Below are positions 60,501 to 63,926 of a DNA stretch of 64,000 bases, piece after piece; the first letter of the stretch is position 1, and each line of letters starts with the position of its first letter. The stretch covers positions 560,501-624,500 of the forward strand of contig NC_069665.1 in the NCBI RefSeq assembly GCF_027244095.1, given 5' to 3'. Below the pieces are notes generated by a model. That model was not told the DNA's origin and did no database searches. It saw only the letters and a program-made list of their open reading frames with translations. The translations under genes and the position numbers were made by a program. Source of the DNA: Hemicordylus capensis. Lineage: Eukaryota > Chordata > Lepidosauria > Squamata > Cordylidae.

Positions 60501-60848
60501 CCTGCTTCCCCAAGAGCCAGTACGTCTCCGCGGTGAGTGAGTGGGTGGGCGGGCGGGCGGGCGGGGGGGGGGTCCCTGCCCTCCTGCCCTGCCCACGGGC
60601 GCTGAGCCGGGCAGTCCCAGCCCTGAGGCCTTCCTGGCCAGCTCCTGCCACCCCTCCCCAACCCTCCCCTCACATTTGGGAATCAGCCGGTGGCTCTTGC
60701 TGCCCGTGGAGGTGGCAGGAGGGTGCCCCCCCCCCCGTGGCTTTGCTCTGGGCCGCTGGCAGGGAGGCAGGGGCGCCACCCTCCCCTGGAGAGGATCCCG
60801 GATGCCCTGACCATCTGCGCTGCTGCTGCTGCTGTGTTGCAGGTCTGA
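14289..60848 (+). CDS. PLEKHG4: PLEKHG4-like Rho guanine-nucleotide exchange factor, full gene model (23 coding exons)
   Basis: Spliced CDS model: 14289-14291, 27831-28028, 30104-32006, 39926-40141, 41588-41714, 43607-43700, 44491-44589, 46206-46322, 47556-47654, 48502-48650, 49463-49601, 50658-50786, 53496-53669, 55677-56443, 56888-57137, 57502-57594, 57762-57986, 58190-58360, 59165-59342, 59589-59705, 59800-60039, 60336-60532, 60843-60848. The sum is 5,691 nt and every junction keeps phase, giving 1,896 residues. Approximate layout: Solo/Quattro-like N-terminal domain 2-190, low-complexity linker 190-740, Sec14-like 750-915, spectrin-like helices 920-1300, DH 1405-1594, PH 1595-1710, serine-rich tail. 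The family catalyses GDP/GTP exchange on Rho GTPases at membranes and the actin cytoskeleton. Remembered human PLEKHG4 matches include [38 protein letters not shown] and [10 protein letters not shown]. Human PLEKHG4 has about 1,191 residues, so this copy is longer at the N-terminus. PLEKHG4B and ARHGEF40 are the alternatives; the C-terminal half and the convergent neighbour favour PLEKHG4. Confidence 0.82.
15119..15300. mobile_element. Foldback (long inverted repeat) element, copy 1
   Basis: The left arm cagctgcctctgc... with tgctcctctctctcccgcc reappears reverse-complemented on the right as gggagagagaggagcaaatgg ... ggaggcggctg-type sequence. The centre carries gctctacctgatgaatggcc. The inner part of the left arm is lost in this copy. 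It belongs to the same family as 19376, 27188 and 32410. Confidence 0.65.
15639..15990. mobile_element. hAT-like MITE fragment interrupted by a tRNA-headed SINE
   Basis: caggggcgtaactataa matches the end of the hAT-type MITE at 54265. The body seems to resume after the inserted SINE at tagggcaaggggagacag. The 3' end was not located. Confidence 0.4.
15659..15888 (+). mobile_element. tRNA-headed squamate SINE inside a MITE
   Basis: Head gcatggtgtagtggttagag, B box gttcaaatcc, body ctctgggccagtcacgtc and cctaacctacttcgcagg, tail aaataaaataataataa. It is the cleanest copy of this family in the window. Confidence 0.85.
16000..17590. other. Unassigned intron-1 sequence
   Basis: Mostly GC-rich with C/G homopolymers and a short AT-rich patch near 16080-16190. 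No exon or repeat family was recognised. Confidence 0.3.
17592..17905 (-). mobile_element. 5S rRNA-derived SINE
   Basis: Read on the minus strand, it contains the 5S-like block gctaagcagggtctgccctgg, broken up by later changes, then a body with two tgccagtc-type motifs. It ends with gactccgtatacggcagcttcc. Seven such copies lie in this window. Confidence 0.75.
17910..19370. other. Unassigned intron-1 sequence
   Basis: It contains a (CAG)n tract near 18130-18145 and a (CTG)n tract near 18164-18180. No homologous exon was found. Confidence 0.3.
19376..19582. mobile_element. Foldback (long inverted repeat) element, copy 2
   Basis: The arms run from agctgcctctccttgcca to the complementary tggcaaggagagggcgct, with gctgcctgcaagctggcc opposite ggccagcctgaggcagc around a centre of about 30 bases. 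Nearly the entire element is palindromic. No protein is encoded. Confidence 0.75.
20280..20720. mobile_element. Possible unclassified repeat
   Basis: An AT-richer block with ccccaaaaaccgatgcc and cgcatataaatcgggc differs in composition from its surroundings. No family was recognised and no ends were located. Confidence 0.2.
21141..21184. mobile_element. Foldback element fragment
   Basis: The central gtgctgcctgcaggctgg module of the foldback family followed by ggcagagctgg. Only one arm is left. Confidence 0.5.
21246..21445 (+). mobile_element. tRNA-derived SINE with BovB-like tail
   Basis: Head aatgcttgactaacaagc, B box ggttcgaatcccc, body gccatggtcaacccctc and ctaccaaagacaacccc, tail caccgacttgacggcac followed by (ACTTT)-type repeats. 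It is the sister copy of 12865-13098. Confidence 0.8.
21550..24000. other. Intron-1 sequence without assigned features
   Basis: The 21620-21820 stretch is AT-rich with an A14 tract. The rest is GC-rich. A tRNA-SINE-like ggatctgaacccgggtc piece lies near 22616. No exon was supported. Confidence 0.3.
24009..24034. repeat. (ATG)n microsatellite
   Basis: About nine ATG/GAT units in a G-rich context. The poly-Met or poly-Asp frames through it are artefacts. Confidence 0.9.
24040..27185. other. Intron-1 sequence without assigned features
   Basis: Very GC-rich up to about 24800. A 590-codon minus frame (23455-25227) is Pro/Gly/Arg-rich with no domain and is treated as a composition artefact. No gene or repeat was named. 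Confidence 0.3.
27188..27435. mobile_element. Foldback (long inverted repeat) element, copy 3
   Basis: The left arm has ctgcctctgcttgctgg, then tgctcctctc and gctgcctgcaggctggcc. The right arm returns ggccagccggcaggcag, gagagaggagca and ccagagctctggcaagcag. The innermost loop is about 40 bases. Confidence 0.7.
27491..27590. repeat. Facing (GT)n and (CA)n tracts
   Basis: (GT)12 at 27491-27515 runs into gcgcgc, a CT-rich spacer of about 20 bases, then (CA)24 at 27542-27590. The two tracts are mutually complementary, so the locus can form a hairpin or cruciform. It lies 240 bp before exon 2. Confidence 0.95.
27831..28028 (+). CDS. PLEKHG4: PLEKHG4 exon 2: start of the Solo/Quattro-like N-terminal domain
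   Basis: The acceptor is a CT-rich tract ending ggcag and the donor is TGT|gtgagt. The 66 codons contain [25 protein letters not shown] and [10 protein letters not shown], closely matching the ARHGEF40 N-terminus (LYPPFEATAPTLLGQVF, LDFLVPAKHLL). Both phases are 0. The domain is shared by ARHGEF40 and PLEKHG4B, and its molecular role is poorly defined. Human PLEKHG4 as commonly annotated starts downstream of this region. Confidence 0.85.
28029..29555. other. Intron 2 sequence without assigned features
   Basis: No repeat family or exon was recognised. The next feature is the small palindrome at 29559. Confidence 0.3.
29559..29659. mobile_element. Short palindromic MITE
   Basis: The ends are complementary over about 30 bases: ggttcccagatgg with gttgactacaactccc, against gggagttgtagtcaac with tgtgggaatcc. 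The motif actacaactccc is common in amniote hAT-derived MITEs. Confidence 0.65.
30104..32006 (+). CDS. PLEKHG4: PLEKHG4 exon 3: rest of the N-terminal domain and long disordered linker
   Basis: This large exon (1,903 nt) runs from a cccgaag acceptor to ACAG|gtagga and ends in phase 1. Its first 120 codons complete the Solo-like domain: [36 protein letters not shown], then a tryptophan-rich end at [10 protein letters not shown]. The next 500 or so codons are rich in Gly, Ser, Pro, Ala and Glu with no recognisable fold. Near residue 347 is [14 protein letters not shown], matching DWRFAVCSFRD close to the human PLEKHG4 N-terminus. That places the human start inside this exon. Base composition is strongly GC-biased, so long antisense frames here are shadows. 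Confidence 0.85.
32041..32356 (-). mobile_element. 5S rRNA-derived SINE
   Basis: This minus-strand copy sits 34 bases after the exon 3 donor. It has the tail complement aggaagctgccatctactg, the body ctcttggtgatgctgcc, and the 5S-like end caaaccagggtgggccctgc with ttagc. Confidence 0.78.
32410..32630. mobile_element. Foldback (long inverted repeat) element, copy 4
   Basis: gctgcgctgcctgcaggctgg with ccacttggcgggtag is mirrored by ctacctgtcgaatggcc and agcctgcaggcagcgc. The outer arms are more diverged. It lies next to the 5S-derived SINE in intron 3. Confidence 0.65.
32829..33025 (+). mobile_element. tRNA-headed squamate SINE, diverged
   Basis: Head gtggtgcagtggttagagag, B-box region ggtccagatccc, body cctagcccgcctcacagg. 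It is more GC-rich and older-looking than the copy at 15659. Confidence 0.7.
33398..33419. repeat. (CTT)n microsatellite
   Basis: Seven CTT units in intron 3. Confidence 0.9.
34010..34145 (+). mobile_element. CR1-like LINE 3' end fragment
   Basis: gttgcaggggagcaacagcag, then gaagcaggatgctggactcg and cagcagggctgttctgg: the 3' module shared with 52740-52975. Confidence 0.7.
34721..35032 (+). pseudogene. CR1 ORF1 remnant: C-terminal SGNH/esterase-like part
   Basis: A 103-codon frame with [20 protein letters not shown] and [19 protein letters not shown]. The DGLRLN motif carries the aspartate-x-x-histidine position of the SGNH fold, here with Arg-Leu-Asn in place of the usual HL pair. The N-terminal half is outside this frame. 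Part of the LINE at 34590-38870. Confidence 0.7.
35529..35942 (+). pseudogene. CR1 ORF2 remnant: endonuclease domain
   Basis: 137 codons with YRPPDQN, a DFHYPHTDW metal-site motif (usual form GDFN-P-I-W), [15 protein letters not shown] and the SDHSSV catalytic histidine motif of the exonuclease/endonuclease/phosphatase fold. The N-terminal third of the domain is missing from this frame. Confidence 0.75.
36208..36296 (-). mobile_element. SINE fragment nested in the CR1 element
   Basis: aagtaaaggtagagtgtgcc, gttggtgtcgactcctgg and gcttgctaatcaagtcaac are the reverse complement of the tail and head of the tRNA/BovB-tail SINE at 12865. The middle is deleted. Confidence 0.65.
37105..37376. mobile_element. 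MITE-like palindromic insertion in the CR1 element
   Basis: The ends gtgcccagagcgcgg and accgcgctttgggcac are near-complementary. Further inside, caagcactttggagg pairs with cccctccaagtgctcc and gagcaggtgctt with aagcacctgctc. It interrupts the reverse-transcriptase region. The flanks show at most an AT dinucleotide duplication. Confidence 0.55.
37953..38229 (+). mobile_element. 5S rRNA-derived SINE nested in the CR1 element
   Basis: A plus-oriented copy with agctaagcagggtccaccc and ggttgcatttgaatggga (5S-like), a body with cctgcctgcaaccttggagg, and tail ctgactcagtatatggcagc. It splits the LINE thumb region, which resumes at 38230 with [11 protein letters not shown]. Confidence 0.8.
39312..39389 (+). 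CDS. Possible optional cassette exon of PLEKHG4
   Basis: A pyrimidine-rich acceptor (ccgccacag) and a CAG|gtgaga donor bound 78 nt that stay open in the frame required between exons 3 and 4 (phase 1 in, phase 1 out), adding 26 residues. The peptide has no conservation that I recognise. A random 26-codon open stretch is not rare, so it is left out of the main model. Confidence 0.2.
39926..40141 (+). CDS. PLEKHG4: PLEKHG4 exon 4: entry to the Sec14-like region
   Basis: The acceptor is ttttgcag and the donor is CCGG|gtaagc, with phase 1 at both ends. The first 50 codons are Ala/Gly/Ser-rich and include a GCC run that encodes alanines. The end, [18 protein letters not shown], matches human AQDLCWELLASGMATLPG, which opens the Sec14/CRAL-TRIO-like part of the protein. 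Confidence 0.82.
41588..41714 (+). CDS. PLEKHG4: PLEKHG4 exon 5: Sec14-like region
   Basis: The exon encodes [18 protein letters not shown] and [14 protein letters not shown], matching human GTRDVQGRAVLLLCAHS and ELIRLLLYLRSIPR. The acceptor is tttgcag. The donor AG|gtcggg is weak but is fixed by the phase (2) and by the next exon completing an arginine codon. Confidence 0.85.
42434..42572 (+). repeat. Left inverted-repeat arm
   Basis: It starts tattgcaaaagacaatcag and ends aataatgacatg. It matches the reverse complement of 43026-43164 with scattered substitutions. Confidence 0.85.
42649..42720 (+). ncRNA. Hammerhead-ribozyme-like motif (candidate)
   Basis: Helix I: gtgtcg (42649-42654) pairs perfectly with cgacac (42715-42720). 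The core reads ctggtga (42668-42674), one base from the CUGAUGA consensus, then a mini-hairpin gcg/cgc (42676-42678 with 42684-42686) as helix II, then GAAA (42687-42690). Helix III: cggct (42691-42695) pairs with agccg (42708-42712), followed by TA at the expected cleavage side. Helix I is set back from the core by 13 bases, and one core base differs, so activity is doubtful. Confidence 0.35.
43026..43164 (-). repeat. Right inverted-repeat arm
   Basis: It starts catgttattatttatg and ends gtcttttgcagta, the inverted partner of 42434-42572. Confidence 0.85.
43166..43390 (-). mobile_element. 5S rRNA-derived SINE, split by the inverted-repeat insertion
   Basis: The minus-oriented body has gagtcagaccctgggtctg, ctcttggagatgctgcc and the end region ggaccagtcaggcttgctg. 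The tail end of the same SINE lies before the insertion, around 42310-42341 (catctgccgtctactgag). Confidence 0.75.
43607..43700 (+). CDS. PLEKHG4: PLEKHG4 exon 6: Sec14-like region
   Basis: The exon encodes [19 protein letters not shown], matching human [20 protein letters not shown]. The acceptor is cttccag and the donor CAG|gtgggg. It ends in phase 0. It follows a 5S-derived SINE and the inverted-repeat insertion in intron 5. Confidence 0.9.
44491..44589 (+). CDS. PLEKHG4: PLEKHG4 exon 7: Sec14-like region
   Basis: The 33 codons include a leucine run encoded by a (CTG)6 tract ([11 protein letters not shown]), then VEKPAGLQ. Human has YQVLLVGSTLL and VPSGLQ at this place, so the leucine run is a local repeat expansion of a hydrophobic strand. 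Signals are ctggcag and CAG|gtaccg, phase 0 at both ends. Confidence 0.8.
46206..46322 (+). CDS. PLEKHG4: PLEKHG4 exon 8: end of the Sec14-like region
   Basis: The exon encodes [20 protein letters not shown] followed by DWLHFRM. The match is human HIPTAGLPTSLGGGLPYCHQ followed by AWLDFRR. LGG-LPY is typical of the C-terminal end of Sec14-like domains in Dbl-family GEFs. Signals are ccgcag and ATG|gtcagt, phase 0. Confidence 0.92.
46497..46758 (-). mobile_element. 5S rRNA-derived SINE
   Basis: A minus-oriented copy in intron 8: gagccggacgggcagcggc, cttggagaagctgctgcc, and the 5S-like end gcaaaccagggcagaccctgc with ttagcc. Confidence 0.72.
47480..47510. repeat. (GGCA)n tetranucleotide repeat
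   Basis: Six or seven ggca units upstream of exon 9. A second tract lies at about 48205-48240. Confidence 0.85.
47556..47654 (+). CDS. PLEKHG4: PLEKHG4 exon 9
   Basis: The exon encodes [20 protein letters not shown] and EAVESSGW, matching human RLEALLQNCQAACALLQGAI and ESVK. It begins the helical spectrin-like region. Signals are ctttgcag and GGG|gtgagt, phase 0. Confidence 0.9.
47765..47818 (+). mobile_element. Small fragment of the 5S rRNA-derived SINE
   Basis: gaagctgctgccagtccgtgg followed by ccaagggtctgac matches the 3' part of the family. Confidence 0.5.
48090..48330 (-). mobile_element. 5S rRNA-derived SINE, strongly diverged
   Basis: ggaagctgccctagaccc, cttggagatgctgccgcc and cttctgcaggcagcc align with other minus-oriented copies. 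(GGCA)n expansions interrupt it. Confidence 0.5.
48502..48650 (+). CDS. PLEKHG4: PLEKHG4 exon 10: spectrin-like helix
   Basis: The exon encodes a helical stretch with [20 protein letters not shown] and LTEDYR, matching human LAWLQCQGGRELTWLKQEVP and LSPDYR. The acceptor is ccccag; the donor CG|gtgagc leaves phase 2. Confidence 0.88.
49463..49601 (+). CDS. PLEKHG4: PLEKHG4 exon 11: spectrin-like repeat
   Basis: The exon encodes [13 protein letters not shown] and [20 protein letters not shown], matching human LYDRVDGLLHQLT and [20 protein letters not shown]. The acceptor is ctttcag. The donor GAG|gtttgt departs from consensus after the GT but is set by phase and homology. Confidence 0.9.
50658..50786 (+). 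CDS. PLEKHG4: PLEKHG4 exon 12: spectrin-like repeat
   Basis: The exon encodes [20 protein letters not shown] and [16 protein letters not shown], matching human VWLQQVGWPALEEAGEPSLD and LLQAQGSFQELYQVAQ. Signals are tctcttag and CGT|gtaagt, phase 0. Confidence 0.88.
51455..52975 (+). mobile_element. CR1-like LINE, 3' half, decayed
   Basis: The reverse-transcriptase part has [34 protein letters not shown] (catalytic DD block) and [20 protein letters not shown], followed by the thumb ([14 protein letters not shown]). The C-terminal HWNRLP-like part reads [14 protein letters not shown]. The 3' module runs to 52975. Stops and frame changes separate the parts. It is interrupted by a MITE-like insertion at 52165. 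It lies in intron 12, in the same orientation as the host gene. Confidence 0.82.
52165..52469. mobile_element. Non-autonomous DNA transposon inserted in the CR1 element
   Basis: The ends gctttccagat and atctggaaagc are perfect 11-bp inverted repeats bounding 305 bp. The CR1 sequence is continuous once it is removed, by comparison with 38285-38380. The flanks (cctgggc and cctggggc) suggest a short, slightly altered duplication. Confidence 0.65.
53496..53669 (+). CDS. PLEKHG4: PLEKHG4 exon 13: spectrin-like helix
   Basis: The 58 codons run from [20 protein letters not shown] to [13 protein letters not shown], a charged helical stretch equivalent to human EQVRQGEKFLQPLTGWEAAE and ADAERLFQLFREA. 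Signals are cttccag and CAG|gtgagc, phase 0. Confidence 0.85.
54265..54657. mobile_element. hAT-type MITE with intact 8-bp target duplication
   Basis: The 393-bp element starts cagaggcgtaacta and ends tagttacgcctctg, perfect 14-bp inverted ends. It is flanked by identical 8-bp duplications, cctggggc, at 54257-54264 and 54658-54665, the hallmark of hAT transposition. It has no transposase frame. Confidence 0.85.
55677..56443 (+). CDS. PLEKHG4: PLEKHG4 exon 14: last spectrin-like helices and pre-DH linker
   Basis: Large exon of 255 codons. The first part, [20 protein letters not shown] and [15 protein letters not shown], matches human FRKMWALATGLGSEAIRQEC and TWLALDQKLEASL. A basic motif, [11 protein letters not shown], matches human [29 protein letters not shown] matches the pre-DH RAVLIRGLEVTSTEVVDR of ARHGEF40. 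An internal CAG|gtgagc at 55998 could act as a cryptic donor, but the frame stays open. The true donor is at 56444. Confidence 0.85.
56888..57137 (+). CDS. PLEKHG4: PLEKHG4 exon 15: N-terminal half of the DH (RhoGEF) domain
   Basis: The exon encodes [20 protein letters not shown] and [20 protein letters not shown], then [19 protein letters not shown]. These are conserved regions 1-2 of a Dbl homology domain; human has [20 protein letters not shown]. The glutamate in SEREYV corresponds to the Rho-contacting CR1 glutamate of the family. Signals are ggctcag and CAC|gtgagt. Confidence 0.95.
57502..57594 (+). CDS. PLEKHG4: PLEKHG4 exon 16: DH domain
   Basis: The exon encodes [20 protein letters not shown] followed by [11 protein letters not shown], nearly the human [20 protein letters not shown]. 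The acceptor lies after a 15-base C tract. The donor is CGG|gtaagt. Both ends are phase 0. Confidence 0.95.
57762..57986 (+). CDS. PLEKHG4: PLEKHG4 exon 17: C-terminal half of the DH domain
   Basis: The exon encodes [20 protein letters not shown] (conserved region 3) and [19 protein letters not shown], matching human [20 protein letters not shown] and [19 protein letters not shown]. The helix that binds the GTPase switch regions in this family lies here. Signals are cccgcag and GAC|gtacgt. Confidence 0.96.
58190..58360 (+). CDS. PLEKHG4: PLEKHG4 exon 18: N-terminal half of the PH domain, with GC donor
   Basis: The exon encodes [35 protein letters not shown] and LYKRSFK: the first strands of the PH domain. 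Homology and phase put its end after AAG at 58360, where the next bases are gcaagg, so the following intron is of the GC-AG class. The acceptor is tgcccag. Confidence 0.93.
58361..59164 (+). other. PLEKHG4: GC-AG intron of PLEKHG4
   Basis: The exon side is AAG and the intron starts gcaagg and ends cctgcag. No GT donor near this point keeps the conserved [14 protein letters not shown] junction. The AAG|GCAAG form is the usual one for GC donors. The intron carries a 5S-derived SINE. Confidence 0.8.
58590..58862 (+). mobile_element. 5S rRNA-derived SINE, clearest 5S-like head
   Basis: ggctaagcagggtctgccctgg then tttgcattggaatgggagac matches the internal promoter region of vertebrate 5S rRNA (agctaagcagggtcgggcctgg, then ttggatgggagac). 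The body has ctgggagaagccgctgcc and the end ggtctgactcggtcgac. Confidence 0.8.
59165..59342 (+). CDS. PLEKHG4: PLEKHG4 exon 19: C-terminal half of the PH domain
   Basis: The exon encodes [36 protein letters not shown] and [16 protein letters not shown]. The last is the C-terminal PH helix with its invariant tryptophan; human has IKQAWTADISHLLWRQA. Signals are ctgcag and AAAG|gtgggc, phase 1 out. Confidence 0.95.
59589..59705 (+). CDS. PLEKHG4: PLEKHG4 exon 20: conserved post-PH motif
   Basis: The exon encodes [20 protein letters not shown] and [14 protein letters not shown], matching human [20 protein letters not shown] and AINDRTVNYVLKCR. The donor is AGGG|gtgagt, phase 1. Confidence 0.95.
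59800..60039 (+). CDS. PLEKHG4: PLEKHG4 exon 21: C-terminal tail
   Basis: The exon encodes [35 protein letters not shown] and an acidic EEEAEAEAE stretch. Human PLEKHG4 has VRSRASIAVAPFDHDSLY, SVLGSLNLHLYRD and EEAALEAEAE. The donor is ATGA|gtacgt, phase 1. Confidence 0.92.
   Translation, partial: EPGPELPSPSLSSSTPAPTGGRQPLCPPAAPPPARSWGPSTCTRAWTSTACCPPAAPWRRAPAQRRRPRPRRRPAASPP
60336..60532 (+). CDS. PLEKHG4: PLEKHG4 exon 22: serine-rich C-terminus
   Basis: The exon encodes [20 protein letters not shown] then [11 protein letters not shown]. Human PLEKHG4 ends with [20 protein letters not shown]; this serine tail argues for PLEKHG4 over ARHGEF40. The lizard-type tail runs about 40 residues further. 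Signals are ggcag and GCG|gtgagt. Confidence 0.9.
60843..60848 (+). CDS. PLEKHG4: PLEKHG4 exon 23: last codon and stop
   Basis: After the acceptor gtgttgcag the exon opens with one valine codon (GTC) and TGA at 60846-60848, so almost the whole last exon is 3' UTR. If intron 22 were retained, the reading frame would continue into GC-rich sequence instead. Phase 0 is satisfied. Confidence 0.75.
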   Translation, partial: V

Positions 60849-61200
60849 AGAGCAGCTTCCCTGGCCTTTCGGAGGAGCCGGAACGAAGGAGCCCTCCCTC
60901 CCTCCCTCCCGCGTTCACCATCCAGCCCACCAGCAGCCCGCCCGAGTCCCCGGGGAGATGGGTGCCTGCCCAGGCCCACGGCTGGCGGGACCCCTTTTGG
61001 ACAGAAGTGTTGTTGTTGTTGCCACCCAGGGGCCGTCTGCTGCGGGACTTCCTCCTGAGACGGGGCTGGGACTAGGGTGGGAGAAGGTGTGGGGGCAGTG
61101 GGGCGGGGGGAGGAAGAGACTCGGCGGGCTGGGGCAGAGGTGGGGGCGGGGCGGGGAGGGGTCCCAGAGAGGGAGGGGCCTCGGGTGGCCCAAGTGGACT

Positions 61201-61224
61201 GGAGAGAGAGAGAGAGAGAGAGAG
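61201..61224. repeat. (GA)n microsatellite in the 3' UTR
   Basis: About twelve GA units. Confidence 0.9.
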
Positions 61225-62516
61225 ACCCTCACTGTGATGAAGCTGTTTTTTCCGGGTTGCATTTCTTAATAACTGGCTGTGGCTTTGTTCCACAAGCGGC
61301 CCCTTTGGGCTTTTTGCAGAGGGCAGAAGGACACCAAGTATTTATTTTCAAGAGTGGCGTTCCCTGCGAGGGCGAACTTTGCTGGCCGGGTGGTTGCGTA
61401 GGCGGAGTCTGCCTGGTGCTGAGATGGTTCATTGCCTCCTCCTGAGCACTCACGACTTCAGGAGCAGATTCGGCAGGGGTCCCGTGACGAGTTGCCCCTC
61501 CTGCCTCACTCCCACCCAGACAGCAGCCCTGGCCGGCAGATCGGGGTGTCCGTCCGTCGTCAGGAGGGAGGTGGGGTGGGAGACTGCGGCGGGCAGGGCG
61601 GCCGCTTTCCGGAAGGCTCCTTGGCCATAAAAGAAGAGCCGCTCCCTGCAAAGAGCAAACCAGCCCAGCAGGGGGCAGGCTAGGCTGGGACCTTTCTCCT
61701 TGAGGGGCTAGCTTTCCGCTTGCAGGGAGCGGTTTATTCCCAGTGGCACCTTCCCCTGCTGGGACTGTCCAGTTCTTTCACCGCCTCGTTTGTGCCCGAG
61801 CTGGGAAGGGCTGTTTGCTCCCAGCCTGGGATGCGACCCACGGCTGCCCTCTACCTGCTCTGCCTCTGACTGAGCCCCCCAGAGCACAGCAGAAGCCTAC
61901 GGGCGGTGGCACACAGTGGAAATGAGCACAAGGCCAAGCAGAAGGAGGGGAGCGTTTGGGGCTCCCGTTTCTGGCTGCTCAGCGAAGCCATTTCTGCCCT
62001 TTGCAGCTGCCACTCAAAGGCGCCACTGGTGGCTTCTGCTCTCGTGGCTCAGCTTGCCGCGTCACTCCTCCGATGCACTTCCCCTCCCCCTTGGCAGGTG
62101 AGCCGGAGGTCCTTTTCATTCTGGACATCCACGTGCTAGGAATATGACCCTTGTTCTATGTGTTTATTTAATGCGCTGGATTTCCCCCCAGCCTTTCCTG
62201 TTGTGTTTCTAAGAAGGGAATTCCAGACCCTTTGACACTTTCCAGAGCAGCTGGACGGGGACGACTTCAGACGCTTCCCAGTCCTGAGAATACTTCCGGG
62301 TCAATCTAAGCTCGGCCTTCCAAGAGGAAGAGGGTTTCCCAGCCAACGGGGGGAGCCAGGAATCCACGGCCCCAGGCCCCTCCGTGGCCAAGAGCTGGGA
62401 TTGCTCAGAGGAGGCCTGCTTGCTTGTGTTCTGCTCGGTTTTTCAGTGCCGGGCAAGACTCCTTAGTGTCCCTTCCCGGGCACCAAGGTGGCTTCAAAGG
62501 TTTGACGCAGTTCCCA

Positions 62517-62522
62517 AATAAA
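62517..62522 (+). terminator. Polyadenylation signal of PLEKHG4
   Basis: An exact AATAAA lies within 30 bases of a T/GT-rich stretch (gttgtttcttcc), as expected of a cleavage site near 62540. It is the only canonical signal I noticed between the stop codon and the convergent gene on this strand. Confidence 0.6.
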
Positions 62523-62545
62523 AGTTGTTTCTTCCAGTGCATGTT

Positions 62546-63400
62546 GGCTCCAGTGCCTGCCCATTTCCAAGAGAGCCCAGAAGGGTCGCTGAGGGCCCCC
62601 CGTCGGTTGCTGCCTGCGGCACGGCTCCCAAACCGTTGGCCCACCTGTGGCCAACAAGGGCTTCCGAGGAGGCTCACGGGAGAGAGGAAGGCCTGCCTTG
62701 GGCAGCTCCAGGCCTGCAGTGTGGGCCAGGCGGGGCTTGTGTGCGGAGGCCAGGCTGCTGCTCATCCCGGGGCCGCCTCCCGTGTGCTGAAGGCTGCCTT
62801 GGGGGAGCTGCCACCTTGCCTGGCCAAGCCAGTGAGGCAGCAGTTGGGACTGGAGGCCCCGAAGGGCTTCCTGTGGGAGGGGAAGGCACCCTGCTGGCGC
62901 GCAGTCCCCCCACGGCTTCTTCCAGCCCCCCCCCCCCCGTTCAGTGTTGCTGCCAAGGAAAGGGTCCGTGGCTGGGACAGAGTTGGAAAGGGAGCCGCCG
63001 AAGGGGAGCCACACGCCCTGCCGGTCGGGAGCGCCAGCTCCCCGTGGCGGCATCCGCTCTGGCGTCCCCGGGGCACCTTTCCGGGTGACGAGGACTCCGC
63101 CCGCGAGCGCTTCCGAGCCCCACAGAGCTTGGTCCGGCTGGAAGGACGAGGTGGAGCTCCCCACTGAGGCGGGAGAAGGAGGCGTTCACAAGGCAGGCAG
63201 GCAGAGCGCTTTGGGCTTTGGTGCAGGCCAGCTCTGACTCGGGCCATCCTGCAGCAAGCCTTGCTGGGGGGGCCAGGCAGGGAGCCCCTCCGCCTAGTCT
63301 GCAGCGTCCTGGGGCCCGGGATGCTTCCGCGTGGGGCGGGTGGGTCCTCCGCACGAATGCTCCCCTCCCGCAAAGAAAGCACAAGAGACAGAGGACTTGC
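62546..63400. other. Intergenic gap between convergent genes
   Basis: Roughly 850 bp of GC-rich sequence with no recognised repeat or exon. Confidence 0.45.
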
Positions 63401-63402
63401 TC

Positions 63403-63408
63403 TTTATT
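63403..63408 (-). terminator. Polyadenylation signal overlapping the stop codon of the convergent gene
   Basis: The minus strand reads CAATAAAG, so the AATAAA hexamer contains the TAA stop (63404-63406). The 3' UTR would then be only about 10-30 bases, and the two convergent transcripts would stay about 850 bp apart. Confidence 0.5.
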
Positions 63409-63520
63409 GAGGCTTGTGCACAGATTTCCCGGTGACAAAATGAGAGAGTGACTTGAAGTATCCGCGTTTTATCAGCAGGTCCATGCAGCTGCTGTACTTC
63501 CAGGCAAAAGGCAGCGTGAA
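63404..63520 (-). CDS. KCTD19: Last coding exon of a convergent gene, probably KCTD19
   Basis: On the minus strand an acceptor (cccttccag) is followed by 38 codons, FTLPFAWKYSSCMDLLIKRG then YFKSLSHFVTGKSVHKPQ, and TAA at 63404-63406. It joins in frame (phase 0) to the exon at 63927. The identification rests on synteny: in human, KCTD19 is the convergent gene next to PLEKHG4. I cannot recall the KCTD19 C-terminus well enough to confirm it. KCTD19 is a BTB-type protein needed in male meiosis. An alternative acceptor 14 bases upstream (cctcag) would break the frame. Confidence 0.55.
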   Translation of the reverse strand, partial: FTLPFAWKYSSCMDLLIKRGYFKSLSHFVTGKSVHKPQ

Positions 63521-63926
63521 CTGGAAGGGAAACCCTGAGGTCAGCATCCCGCTGCAGGCAGGCGTGGCGGGGAGCTTGTGGAGAAGGGCCCCTTGGGCTT
63601 TTGCTCGGACAGGAGGCCCAGGCTGGGCCCCTGCGTAAGAGGCAGCCGAGCGGGCTGTGTCCCCAGCACCCCCAGGGCACCCCCAGTATGCCAGGCTCTC
63701 CTCCTTAGGAGAAGACGGAGAGGGGGGAGACTGCAGGGGGGAAAGGCATGAGAAGGAAGACGGATATATGGGGCTCAACAACTCAGAGGGTCCCACGCTG
63801 CAGGCCAGGGCCAAGGTGGGCCCGGGTCTGAAAAGGCGGGAGGCCACTCCTAGCTCACTAGGAAGCCCTTGGGCCAGCAGCCCCCCCGCCCCCGCGAACA
63901 GCAGTGACCCGGTCGCTGGGACTCAC

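Larger units (their letters stand above)
60849..62545 (+). other. PLEKHG4: PLEKHG4 3' UTR (predicted)
   Basis: About 1.7 kb of non-coding sequence follows the stop. It contains a (GA)n tract at 61201-61224 and no recognised repeat element. The right limit is set by the AATAAA at 62517 and the GT-rich sequence after it. Confidence 0.6.

Noticed and set aside
59691-60779. Long minus-strand frames over the last PLEKHG4 exons
   Set aside because: Antisense shadows of exons 20-22 in GC-rich sequence.
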